In this document: piece after piece, positions 1 to 7,911 of the stretch
Layout of the letters: the number at the start of each line of letters is the position of its first letter
Numbering within the stretch: the first letter of the stretch is position 1
NCBI GenBank assembly: GCA_946623195.1
Contig: CAMOQW010000025.1
Coordinates: 1 to 20,040, forward strand
Direction: 5' to 3'
DNA length: 20,040 bases
Source of the DNA: an uncultured Prevotella sp.
Lineage (GTDB): Bacteria; Bacteroidota; Bacteroidia; Bacteroidales; Bacteroidaceae
Position numbers and translations under genes: made by a program
Notes under the pieces: model-generated
Databases searched by the model: none
Told to the model about the DNA's origin: nothing
What the model saw: only the letters and a program-made list of their open reading frames with translations

Positions 1-2
1 AT

Positions 3-1202
3 ATGGCAAACAAGAAAGTAGTAGTAGCATTCAGTGGTGGATTGGACACCAGCTACACCGTGATGAAACTGACTCAGGACGGCTGGGACGTATATGCAGC
101 TTGCGCCAATACCGGCGGTTTCTCAGCAGAACAGTTGAAAACCAACGAAGAGAACGCCTATAAGTTGGGCGCCAAGGCCTACGTGACCCTCGACGTGACG
201 CAGGAATATTACGCCAAGTCGCTGAAGTACATGATTTTCGGTAATGTGCTACGCAACAACTGCTATCCCATCTCGGTGAGCAGCGAGCGCATCTTCCAGG
301 CTATCGCCATAGCACGTTACGCCAAAGAGATTGGTGCTGACGCCATCGCCCACGGCTCGACGGGAGCCGGCAACGACCAGATCCGCTTCGACATGACCTT
401 CCTTGTGATGGCCCCCGGCGTGGAAATCATCACGCTGACCCGCGACAAGAAACTGACACGCAAGGAAGAAGTGGACTACCTGAACGAGCATGGTTTCTTT
501 GCTGATTTCACCAAGTTGAAGTATAGTTATAATGTAGGAATCTGGGGAACCTCAATCTGTGGCGGTGAACTGCTGGACCCCACCCAGGGGCTGCCCGAGG
601 ATGCCTATCTGAAGCACGTCACCGCCAAGGAAGACAGTCTGCTGAAGATTCAGTTTGAAAAAGGTGAAATAGTGGCTGTAAACGGCGAACACTTCGACGA
701 CAAGGTGAAAGCCATCCAGAAGATTGAAGAGATTGGTGCCAGCTACGCCATCGGCCGCGATGCCAACGTTGGCGACACCATCATCGGCATCAAAGGTCGT
801 GTGGGCTTCGAGGCTGCTGCGCCCAAATTGATTATAGAGGCACACCGCCTGTTAGAGAAGTCGACACTGTCGAAATGGCAGCAGTACTGGAAGGACCAAG
901 TAGCCAACTGGTATGGCATGTTCCTGCATGAGAGCCAGTACCTGGAGCCCGTCATGCCCGACATCGAAGCCATGCTGACCTCCAGTCAGCGCAACGTGAC
1001 AGGCACCGCCATTCTGAAGTTGCGCCCCTACGGTTTTGAAACCGTTGGCATCGACTCCCCCAATGACCTGACGAAGAGCAAGTTAGGCGAATATGGAGAA
1101 ACGCAGACCGGCTGGACTGCCGACGAGGCCAAGGGCTTCATCAAGGTCACTTCTACCCCACTCCGCGTCTATTACGGCATCCACAAGGAAGAGAAGAGAT
1201 GA
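3..1202 (+). CDS. argG: Argininosuccinate synthase
   Basis: Cytoplasmic enzyme that joins citrulline and aspartate with ATP to give argininosuccinate, the second-last step of arginine synthesis. The 399-residue product has the N-type ATP pyrophosphatase loop SGGLDTS at residues 11-17 and a second family motif, HGSTGAGNDQIRFD, at 117-130. The length is normal for the family. The ATG is only two bases from the window edge, so its leader and the operon promoter cannot be seen. The stop codon overlaps the argC start as ATGA, which implies translational coupling and an arginine operon continuing downstream. Family assignment is firm. Confidence 0.97.
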   Translation: MANKKVVVAFSGGLDTSYTVMKLTQDGWDVYAACANTGGFSAEQLKTNEENAYKLGAKAYVTLDVTQEYYAKSLKYMIFGNVLRNNCYPISVSSERIFQAIAIARYAKEIGADAIAHGSTGAGNDQIRFDMTFLVMAPGVEIITLTRDKKLTRKEEVDYLNEHGFFADFTKLKYSYNVGIWGTSICGGELLDPTQGLPEDAYLKHVTAKEDSLLKIQFEKGEIVAVNGEHFDDKVKAIQKIEEIGASYAIGRDANVGDTIIGIKGRVGFEAAAPKLIIEAHRLLEKSTLSKWQQYWKDQVANWYGMFLHESQYLEPVMPDIEAMLTSSQRNVTGTAILKLRPYGFETVGIDSPNDLTKSKLGEYGETQTGWTADEAKGFIKVTSTPLRVYYGIHKEEKR

Positions 1203-2164
1203 TCAAGATAGGAATATTAGGTGCAGCAGGATATACGGGCGGTGAACTCATCCGCCTGCTGCTCAACCACCCGGAGGCAGAAATCGTATTTGCCAACTCC
1301 GAGAGCAACGCAGGCAACCCTGTGAGCGACGTCCACGAAGGACTTGTCGGCGAGACTGACTTGCGCTTTACCGACGAGATGCCTTTCGACAAGGTGGATG
1401 TCGTCTTCTTCTGCTTTGGACACGGCAAGAGCGAGCAGTTCCTGAAGGAGCACGACATCCCCGCCAACGTAAAGATTATCGACTTGGCACAAGACTTCCG
1501 CATCAAAGGTGATCACGACTTTGTCTACGGTCTGCCAGAGATCAACAAGGCAGACATCCAACAGGCGCAACACGTATCTAATCCCGGCTGTTTTGCCACT
1601 TGCATACAAGTGGCACTTCTTCCCGCTGCCCACCAGAACATGCTGAAGGAGGATGTTGCCGTAAATGCCATCACGGGATCAACGGGTGCAGGGCAAAAGC
1701 CCGGCGCTACCACTCATTTCTCATGGCGTAACAACAACCTGAGCATCTACAAGCCTTTCCAGCATCAGCACATTGCCGAAATCCGCCAGTCACTGAAACA
1801 AGTGCAGGGCTATCTGGATGCGGACATCGACTTCATCCCCTATCGCGGTGATTTTGCCCGAGGCATCTTCTGTACAGCAGTGATTAAGACACCCGCTCCC
1901 GTAGAAGACGTGATAGAGGCCTACAAGGAATTCTATGCCGATGCCGCCTTTACACACTACACGGACAAGTCTCTGGATCTGAAACAAGTGGTGAACACCA
2001 ACAAAGCACTGGTGCATGTGGAAAAATATGGCCAGAAGCTGCTTGTCACATCTTGTATCGACAATCTGCTGAAAGGCGCCGTAGGCCAAGCTGTCCAGAA
2101 CATGAACCTCATGTTCGGCATTGAGGAGACGGCGGGGTTGAGACTCAAGGCATCAGCATTCTAA
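1199..2164 (+). CDS. argC: N-acyl-gamma-glutamyl-phosphate reductase
   Basis: NADPH-dependent reductase that makes N-acyl-glutamate semialdehyde from the acyl-glutamyl phosphate. The 321-residue protein opens with a Rossmann glycine motif (GILGAAGYTGGEL, residues 5-17), has the catalytic cysteine C131 in SNPGCFAT, and a histidine-rich segment (YKPFQHQH) that matches the conserved catalytic His region. It starts inside the argG stop codon. Because the operon's carbamoyltransferase is of the Bacteroidota succinylornithine kind, the acyl group used here is probably succinyl rather than acetyl; that is inference from the pathway, not visible in ArgC itself. Confidence 0.96.
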   Translation: MIKIGILGAAGYTGGELIRLLLNHPEAEIVFANSESNAGNPVSDVHEGLVGETDLRFTDEMPFDKVDVVFFCFGHGKSEQFLKEHDIPANVKIIDLAQDFRIKGDHDFVYGLPEINKADIQQAQHVSNPGCFATCIQVALLPAAHQNMLKEDVAVNAITGSTGAGQKPGATTHFSWRNNNLSIYKPFQHQHIAEIRQSLKQVQGYLDADIDFIPYRGDFARGIFCTAVIKTPAPVEDVIEAYKEFYADAAFTHYTDKSLDLKQVVNTNKALVHVEKYGQKLLVTSCIDNLLKGAVGQAVQNMNLMFGIEETAGLRLKASAF

Positions 2165-2197
2165 AAACAAATAAAGACGAAATAACGACATAGCAGT

Positions 2198-3346
2198 ATG
2201 AAATTATTCGACGTATATCCCCTTTTTGACGTGAACATCGTCAGGGGCAAAGGTTGCAAGGTATGGGACGACAAAGGGCAGGAATACCTGGATCTCTACG
2301 GCGGACATGCCGTGATCAGCATCGGACATTCGCACCCGCACTATATCGAGAAGGTTACGGAACAGTTGCAGCAGATAGGATTCTATTCGAATTCTGTCAT
2401 TAACAAGCTACAAGTGAAATTAGCCGAGCGACTGGGCCGCATCTCTGGTTATGACGACTACCAGCTGTTCCTCATCAACAGCGGTGCCGAAGCCAATGAG
2501 AATGCCCTGAAGCTGGCATCGTTCCACAACGGGCGTACCCGTGTGCTGAGTGCTGAGAAGGCTTTCCACGGACGCACCAGTCTTGCCGTTGAGGTGACCA
2601 ACAATCCGAAGATCATAGCTCCGATCAATCATAATGGTCACGTGACCTACCTGCCGTTGAACGACCTCGCAGCGTGGGAGACTGAACTGAAGAAGGGCGA
2701 CGTCTGCGCCGTCATTCTGGAGTGCATCCAGGGTGTGGGCGGCATCAAGCTGGCCACCAAGGAGTTTGCCCAGGGCCTGCAGAAACTATGCAAGCAGTAT
2801 GGCACCATCCTGATATGCGACGAGATACAGTGCGGCTATGGTCGTAGCGGACGGTTCTTTGCCCACCAGTGGCTCGACATCCGTCCTGACATCATCACCG
2901 TGGCCAAAGGCATCGCCAATGGCTTCCCCATGGGTGGGGTGCTGATATCGCCAGAGTTTGTACCCGTCTATGGACAGCTGGGAACCACGTTTGGCGGTAA
3001 TCATCTGGCCTGTGCAGCAGCACTGGCCGTGCTGGACGTGTATGAGGAAGAAAATTTGGTAGAGAATGCCCGCATGGTGGGCGACTACCTGATGGAAGGG
3101 CTAAAGGATTTGCGCTCCGGCGATACAGCCGGACACATCAAGGACATTCGCGGACGAGGCCTCATGATAGGTATCGACTTGGATGTTCCCCACAAAGAGG
3201 TACGCATACCGCTGATTCATGAGGAACATTGCTTCACAGGATGTGCGGGCACCAACATTCTGCGCCTGTTGCCACCACTATGTCTGACCAAGCAGGAGGC
3301 TGACGAATTCATACAAAAACTAAAGAAGATATTGGAGAAACTATGA
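2198..3346 (+). CDS. argD: N-acetyl/succinyl-ornithine aminotransferase (class III PLP)
   Basis: Transaminase that converts N-acyl-glutamate semialdehyde to N-acyl-ornithine using glutamate. The 382-residue protein shows the class III layout: NSGAEANENALKLA (94-107) for cofactor phosphate contact, ICDEIQCGYGRSG (206-218) with the PLP-ring aspartate D208, and the Schiff-base lysine K237 in TVAKGIANGFPMGG. It lies 33 bases after argC, with no promoter or terminator seen between them, and its stop codon overlaps the proC start (ATGA). ArgD enzymes often accept acetyl, succinyl and related substrates; the local context suggests N-succinylornithine. Confidence 0.95.
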   Translation: MKLFDVYPLFDVNIVRGKGCKVWDDKGQEYLDLYGGHAVISIGHSHPHYIEKVTEQLQQIGFYSNSVINKLQVKLAERLGRISGYDDYQLFLINSGAEANENALKLASFHNGRTRVLSAEKAFHGRTSLAVEVTNNPKIIAPINHNGHVTYLPLNDLAAWETELKKGDVCAVILECIQGVGGIKLATKEFAQGLQKLCKQYGTILICDEIQCGYGRSGRFFAHQWLDIRPDIITVAKGIANGFPMGGVLISPEFVPVYGQLGTTFGGNHLACAAALAVLDVYEEENLVENARMVGDYLMEGLKDLRSGDTAGHIKDIRGRGLMIGIDLDVPHKEVRIPLIHEEHCFTGCAGTNILRLLPPLCLTKQEADEFIQKLKKILEKL

Positions 3347-4131
3347 AAATTTCAATCATCGGAGTAGGTGCCATGGGCGGAGCCCTGGCAGAAGGACTTA
3401 TCAAAGGCGACTATTTCCAAAACGAAGATATCAGCGTGGCAGACCCCTCACGTCTGTCGAGAGAGCGCTTTGCCAACATGGGGATTACGGCTACTCCCAG
3501 CAATCAACTGGCAGCCCAGGGTGCTGATATCGTATGTGTGGTAGTGAAGCCTTGGCTGGTAGAACAGGTGCTGAAGAGCATCAAGGACGTGCTGGACTAT
3601 CAGCAGCAAACGTTGGTGGTGGTGGCCGCAGGCATCAAGGGCAGCGACATTGCGACATGGATGGACAAGGGCGGCAACCTGCTTCCCACCTTTCTGGTCA
3701 TTCCCAATATCGCCATCGCCCAGCTACAATCCATGACCTTTATCGTTCCGGGAACTGCCGCCACTCAACAACAGACAGACCAGATTAAGTCACTATTTGA
3801 CTCTATGGGAGAGAGCATCATCACAGACGAGCAGCATCTGGCTGCCGGCACGACACTGGCCTCTTGCGGCATCGCCTATGCCATGCGCTACATTCGGGCA
3901 GCCTCAGAAGGCGGCGTCGAGTTAGGATTCAAGGCCGACGAAGCCAAGCAAATCGTGATGCAGACGATGAAAGGTGCCGTTGAACTGCTACAGGCCACCG
4001 GGCTGCATCCTGAAGCAGCTATCGACCTGGTTACGACACCGGGCGGTGTGACCATCAAGGGTCTGAACGAGATGGAACATGCCGGCTTTACGTCAAGCGT
4101 CATCCGCGGTCTGAAGGCTGGGGCGAAGTGA
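3343..4131 (+). CDS. proC: Pyrroline-5-carboxylate reductase
   Basis: Catalyses the last step of proline synthesis, reducing pyrroline-5-carboxylate with NAD(P)H. The 262-residue protein begins with a Rossmann motif (IIGVGAMGGALAEG, residues 5-18) and carries the P5CR signature TTPGGVTIKGL at 231-241 with the following NEMEHAGF. The segment normally reading like MPNTPALVGEG is here IPNIAIAQLQS (120-130), a divergent form. The start overlaps the argD stop by four bases, so a proline gene is translationally coupled to arginine genes. Its stop codon TGA at 4129-4131 is also the first unit of a GA-rich heptad repeat. Confidence 0.94.
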   Translation: MKISIIGVGAMGGALAEGLIKGDYFQNEDISVADPSRLSRERFANMGITATPSNQLAAQGADIVCVVVKPWLVEQVLKSIKDVLDYQQQTLVVVAAGIKGSDIATWMDKGGNLLPTFLVIPNIAIAQLQSMTFIVPGTAATQQQTDQIKSLFDSMGESIITDEQHLAAGTTLASCGIAYAMRYIRAASEGGVELGFKADEAKQIVMQTMKGAVELLQATGLHPEAAIDLVTTPGGVTIKGLNEMEHAGFTSSVIRGLKAGAK

Positions 4132-4169
4132 GAGGTGAGAGGTAAGAGGTGAGAGGTAAGAGGTAAGAA
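4128..4169 (+). repeat. GTRAGAG heptad tandem repeat, six units
   Basis: Six consecutive seven-base units: GTGAGAG, GTGAGAG, GTAAGAG, GTGAGAG, GTAAGAG, GTAAGAA. The array starts at the proC stop codon (the TGA belongs to unit 1) and ends 18 bases before the next gene. The same heptad occurs between proA and argF' and inside argF'. It is too short and lacks the spacers to be a CRISPR array. Its role, if any, is unknown. Confidence 0.85.
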
Positions 4170-4187
4170 TTATAACAATAAAATAAC

Positions 4188-4745
4188 ATGGACGAACAAC
4201 TGAAACAAATAGGAGAACGACTTCGCGGACTGCGAGACGTACTCGACATTCCCATTAGTGAAATGGCCGATACCATTGGCTCTTCAGTAGACAAATACGA
4301 GAAGATAGAGAAGGGCGAGCTGGACATCACCATCTCGAACCTGATGAAGATAGCACACAAATACGGGGTGTCGGCTGAGGAACTGATGTTTGCCGAGGCT
4401 CCGCACATGAAGTCGTACTTCGTGGTGCGCAAAGGCCAGGGCATGAGCGTCGAGCGCACCAAGGCCTACAAATACCAGAGTCTGGTGTCCGGCTTTGTCA
4501 ACCACAAGGCCGATGTCTTTATCGTGACCGTAGAGCCCAAGCCCGGTGCACGCACCATCTACAAGAACACCCACAACGGACAAGAGTTCAACCTGGTGCT
4601 CGAAGGCAAGATGGAACTGTACATTGGTGGCAAGACCATCGTGCTCGAAGAAGGAGACAGCATCTACTTCGACTCCACCAAGCCCCATGGTATGCTGGCC
4701 GTAGGCGACAAGGCCGTGAAGTTCTTAGCATTCACAGTAGAATAA
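4188..4745 (+). CDS. XRE-family HTH regulator with C-terminal cupin domain
   Basis: The 185-residue protein has an HTH_3/XRE DNA-binding domain (about residues 8-62) and a cupin_2 barrel (about 114-182). In the cupin, H129, E133 and H167 are candidate metal or ligand contacts in a motif of the H-x3-E-x6-G kind. Regulators of this type usually sense a small molecule or its CoA/AMP derivative and control the neighbouring gene. Only 12 bases separate it from the acyl-CoA ligase, so that gene is its most likely target and the ligase substrate or product its likely ligand (inference). No operator palindrome is obvious. It follows proC by 56 bases, mostly heptad repeat. Confidence 0.9.
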   Translation: MDEQLKQIGERLRGLRDVLDIPISEMADTIGSSVDKYEKIEKGELDITISNLMKIAHKYGVSAEELMFAEAPHMKSYFVVRKGQGMSVERTKAYKYQSLVSGFVNHKADVFIVTVEPKPGARTIYKNTHNGQEFNLVLEGKMELYIGGKTIVLEEGDSIYFDSTKPHGMLAVGDKAVKFLAFTVE

Positions 4746-4757
4746 CACAGAAGCTAT

Positions 4758-6428
4758 ATGGTAGAGAGATTCTTGAAGCAGACCACCTTTGAGTCTGTAG
4801 AAGATTACAACAAACACCTGGAGTTCATCATTCCGGAGAACTTCAACTTCGCCTACGACGTGATGGACGTCTGGGCAGAGGAAAAGCCCGACGGGCTGGC
4901 CCTGCTGTGGACCAACGACCAAGGCGAGGAGATTCGTGCCACGTTCAAGGATCTGAAGGAGCAGTCCGACCAGGCAGCATCATACTTTCAGTCGCTGGGC
5001 ATCGGCAAGAACGACCCCGTCATGCTCATCCTGAAACGCCGCTACGAGTGGTGGGTGGTCATGCTGGCACTGTGCAAGATAGGCGCCATAGTCATTCCCG
5101 CCACCCACATGCTGACCAAGCACGACATTGTCTATCGTAACACCCGAGCCTCCGTCAAGGCCATCGTCTGCGTCGACGACCCCTACGTCGTCAGCCAGAT
5201 ACAGGCTGCCAAGGCCGAAAGCCCGACGGTCAAGCAGTATATCACCATCACTGACCATGGCAAACCCATCCCCGAGGGTTTCCACGACTACCAGTCAGAA
5301 TGGCAGCAGGCCCCCCGTTTTGTGAAGCCCACCTTTGTCAACGACAACGACGACACTATGCTGATGTACTTCACCAGCGGCACCAGCGGCGAGCCCAAGA
5401 TGGTCGCTCACGACTACCTATACGCCATGGGCCACCTGACCACGGGTGTCTTCTGGCACAATCTGCACGAGGGGTCGCTTCACCTGACCGTGGCCGACAC
5501 GGGTTGGGGCAAGGCCGTCTGGGGCAAGTTCTACGGCCAGTGGTTTGCCGGTGCAACGGTTTTCGTCTTCGACCACGAGAAGTTCAATGCCGACACCCTG
5601 CTGCGCCAGATAGAGAAGTATCGCGTGACCTCGTTCTGCGCTCCTCCTACCATTTATCGCTTCATGATTCGCGAGGACCTGTCCAAGTACGACCTCTCGT
5701 CGCTGGAGTACTGCACGACAGCCGGCGAGGCCCTGAACCCTGCCGTCTTCGACAAGTTCAAGGAGAAGACCGGCATCCAGATGATGGAAGGCTTCGGTCA
5801 GACCGAGACCACCATGACCTTAGGCACCTTCCCCTGGATGACGCCCAAGCCCGGCAGCATGGGTATTCCCAATGCACAATACGACATCGACTTGCTGCGT
5901 GCCGACGGCACTCCGTGCGAGGACGGTGAGAAGGGCGAGATTGTGGTCCGCGTGGGCGACAAGAAACCCGTGGGCCTGTTCAAGGGCTACTACCGCGACG
6001 ACGAGAAGACCCGCGAAGCCTGGCACGACGGCATCTACCACACCGGCGACATGGCCTGGCGCGACGAGGACGGCTACTACTGGTTTGAGGGCCGCATTGA
6101 CGATGTCATCAAGTCCTCTGGCTACCGCATCGGCCCGTTCGAGGTCGAGTCGGCGCTGATGACCCACCCCGCCGTGGTGGAGTGTGCCATCACGGGCGTC
6201 CCCGACGACATCCGCGGCATGGTGGTCAAGGCGACCGTCGTCTTAGGCAAGGAGTGGAAGGACAAGGCCGGCGAAGAACTGGTCAAGGAACTTCAGCAAC
6301 ATGTGAAGAAAGAAACAGCTCCCTACAAATACCCACGCATTGTCGAGTTTGTCGATGAGTTGCCGAAGACCATCAGCGGAAAAATCCGCCGCGTGGAAAT
6401 CAGACAGCGAGACAACAACACAAAATAA
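4758..6428 (+). CDS. AMP-forming acyl-CoA synthetase, medium-chain (MACS/ACSM-like)
   Basis: ANL-superfamily ligase that activates a carboxylic acid to the acyl-adenylate and then the CoA thioester. In 556 residues the core motifs are intact: A3 YFTSGTSGEPK (204-214), A5 MEGFGQTETTMT, A8 starting YHTGDMAWRDEDGYYW with the hinge GRIDDVIKSSGYRIG, and A10 PKTISGKIRR with catalytic lysine K542. The segment DTGWGKAVWGKFYGQWFAGA resembles medium-chain rather than strict acetyl-CoA synthetases. K542 sits in the PKTxSGK context known from acetylation-controlled ligases, so lysine acetylation control is possible. The acid substrate is not evident. Strong C-ending codon bias suggests good expression. 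It is paired with the upstream cupin regulator. Confidence 0.93.
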   Translation: MVERFLKQTTFESVEDYNKHLEFIIPENFNFAYDVMDVWAEEKPDGLALLWTNDQGEEIRATFKDLKEQSDQAASYFQSLGIGKNDPVMLILKRRYEWWVVMLALCKIGAIVIPATHMLTKHDIVYRNTRASVKAIVCVDDPYVVSQIQAAKAESPTVKQYITITDHGKPIPEGFHDYQSEWQQAPRFVKPTFVNDNDDTMLMYFTSGTSGEPKMVAHDYLYAMGHLTTGVFWHNLHEGSLHLTVADTGWGKAVWGKFYGQWFAGATVFVFDHEKFNADTLLRQIEKYRVTSFCAPPTIYRFMIREDLSKYDLSSLEYCTTAGEALNPAVFDKFKEKTGIQMMEGFGQTETTMTLGTFPWMTPKPGSMGIPNAQYDIDLLRADGTPCEDGEKGEIVVRVGDKKPVGLFKGYYRDDEKTREAWHDGIYHTGDMAWRDEDGYYWFEGRIDDVIKSSGYRIGPFEVESALMTHPAVVECAITGVPDDIRGMVVKATVVLGKEWKDKAGEELVKELQQHVKKETAPYKYPRIVEFVDELPKTISGKIRRVEIRQRDNNTK

Positions 6429-6435
6429 TGCCAAG

Positions 6436-6451
6436 CTTCAGAACTTCAGAA
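6436..6451 (+). repeat. Tandem 8-mer, two copies
   Basis: CTTCAGAA occurs twice in direct succession in the 55-base gap between the acyl-CoA ligase and the kinase-like gene. The rest of the gap is AT-rich and shows no TAnnTTTG promoter or terminator hairpin, so read-through from the ligase gene is likely. Confidence 0.6.
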
Positions 6452-6483
6452 TGATTAGAAAACATAAAATATAATAGTAAAAG

Positions 6484-7116
6484 ATGAAAAAGAACGAGAA
6501 ATATGTGATCACCATCAACCGCGAGTTGGGTTCTGGTGGACGGACAGTAGGTCGCCTGCTTTCTCAGCGTCTGCAGGTAAAGTATTACGACAAAGCCCTC
6601 ATTGAGCAACTTACCCAAAAGTTTGGTCTGACAGCAGAAGAGATAGAACGTATAAAGGGCCAGAAGAAGACATGGTGGAACGAGTTCAACAGCTACTATC
6701 AGACGCTCAACTCGACTACTAAACCGATGCAAGCCGAAACCATGATCAGCAGCAAGATTCTGTTTGAGACCGAAAAGAAAATACTGACCACCTTGGCCGC
6801 TGAGGAGTCGTGTGTGGTAGCGGGAAGAAGCGGTTTCCTGGTATTCCGCGACCATCCCAACCACCTGAATATTTTCATCGAGGCCTCGATGGAACACCGC
6901 ATCCAGCGAATCATGCGCAAGAAGAACATCATGCGTCAAGAGGCCATCGATATCATTAACAAGGTGGACAAAGAGCGCGAAATCTTCATTCAGAAATATG
7001 AAGACACGTCGCGCTACGACACCCGCAACTACCATCTCATCATCAACATGGACGAGTTGAGCGAAGAGGGTGCCACAGACGTCATCATGAGCTACATCAA
7101 CGCTCAAACCGATTAA
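6484..7116 (+). CDS. Cytidylate kinase-like family protein
   Basis: The 210-residue protein fits the Cytidylate_kin2-like P-loop kinase group. It starts with YVITINRELGSGGRTVG (7-23), where a glycine-rich loop replaces a standard Walker A GxxGxGK[ST]; VVAGRSGFLVFRDHPN (111-126) and a basic lid-like segment (IQRIMRKKNIMRQEA, 140-154) follow. True Cmk (about 220-230 residues, GPAGSGKST) is a different protein, so CMP kinase activity should not be assumed; the phosphate acceptor is unknown. It lies 55 bases after the ligase and 15 bases before proB, on the same strand, and so is probably co-transcribed with proline genes. Confidence 0.85.
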   Translation: MKKNEKYVITINRELGSGGRTVGRLLSQRLQVKYYDKALIEQLTQKFGLTAEEIERIKGQKKTWWNEFNSYYQTLNSTTKPMQAETMISSKILFETEKKILTTLAAEESCVVAGRSGFLVFRDHPNHLNIFIEASMEHRIQRIMRKKNIMRQEAIDIINKVDKEREIFIQKYEDTSRYDTRNYHLIINMDELSEEGATDVIMSYINAQTD

Positions 7117-7131
7117 AAAACTCCTCAGAGC

Positions 7132-7911
7132 ATGAACCACCGCATTGTCATCAAGATAGGCTCTAACGTGCTGACGCGGACGGACGGCAAACTGGACGTG
7201 ACGCGTATGTCGGCACTGGTAGACCAGATTGCCTGGCTGCGGCAGAAAGGCTATGAGGTCATCCTCGTGTCCTCGGGTGCCGTGGCCTGTGGGCGGCGCG
7301 AACTGACCGTCGACCACTCGCTGGACAGCGTCGAGCAGCGCCAGCTGTTCTCGGCCGTCGGACAGGTGAAGCTCGTAGGACTCTACTACGACCTGTTCCG
7401 CGAGTTCGGCATCCACGTGGGCCAGGTGCTCACCATGAAGGAGAACTTCCAGCCCGGCGAGCAGTACCGCAACCAGCGGGCCTGTATGACCGTGATGCTG
7501 GAGAACGACGTGTTGCCCATCGTCAACGAGAACGACACCGTGAGCGTCACCGAACTGATGTTCACCGACAACGACGAGCTGTCCGGGCTCATCGCCCAGA
7601 TGATGCAGGCCGACACGCTCATCCTGCTCAGCAACATCGACGGCATCTACGACGGCCATCCTGACGACCCGCAGTCGCACATCATCCCGCAGGTGCTGCC
7701 TGGCACCGACCTTTCACAGTATATCAAGGAAGAGAAGAGTGCCTTCGGCCGCGGCGGTATGCACTCCAAATACACCACCGCCACCAAAGTCCAACAGGCG
7801 GGCATCCGCGTCATCATTGCCAACGGCGAGCGCGACAACATACTCATCAGCCTCGTACAGAACAAGCAAAACATACCACACACAGAATTCATTCCCTATG
7901 GAACTCATTGA
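7132..7911 (+). CDS. proB: Glutamate 5-kinase, single-domain form
   Basis: First proline-pathway enzyme; phosphorylates glutamate to gamma-glutamyl phosphate. The 259-residue protein is an amino-acid-kinase fold with [11 protein letters not shown] (5-15), [10 protein letters not shown] (45-54), VNENDTVS (131-138), [11 protein letters not shown] (165-175) and the ATP-site segment [14 protein letters not shown] (206-219). It ends where E. coli-type enzymes (about 367 residues) continue into a PUA domain, so it is the short form without PUA; the frame stops cleanly and overlaps proA, so this is not a truncation. Proline feedback inhibition cannot be judged by eye. Confidence 0.96.
   Translation: MNHRIVIKIGSNVLTRTDGKLDVTRMSALVDQIAWLRQKGYEVILVSSGAVACGRRELTVDHSLDSVEQRQLFSAVGQVKLVGLYYDLFREFGIHVGQVLTMKENFQPGEQYRNQRACMTVMLENDVLPIVNENDTVSVTELMFTDNDELSGLIAQMMQADTLILLSNIDGIYDGHPDDPQSHIIPQVLPGTDLSQYIKEEKSAFGRGGMHSKYTTATKVQQAGIRVIIANGERDNILISLVQNKQNIPHTEFIPYGTH

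Noticed and set aside
4128..4169. CRISPR-like or attachment-site interpretation of the heptad array
   Set aside because: Units are contiguous seven-mers without spacers, there are no cas genes, and no integrase or duplicated tRNA end is nearby.
6400..7680. A 426-codon open frame on the minus strand across the end of the acyl-CoA ligase, the kinase-like gene and most of proB
   Set aside because: It is antisense to three genes with clear family motifs, has a Val/His/Leu-rich composition typical of a reverse-strand shadow of C-ending codons, and shows no recognisable domain or promoter.
7739..7897. N-terminal extension of proA by 53 residues
   Set aside because: The extension is proB read in another frame, Pro/Ser/Ala-rich without family similarity; the ATG at 7898 gives the normal ProA N-terminus and length.
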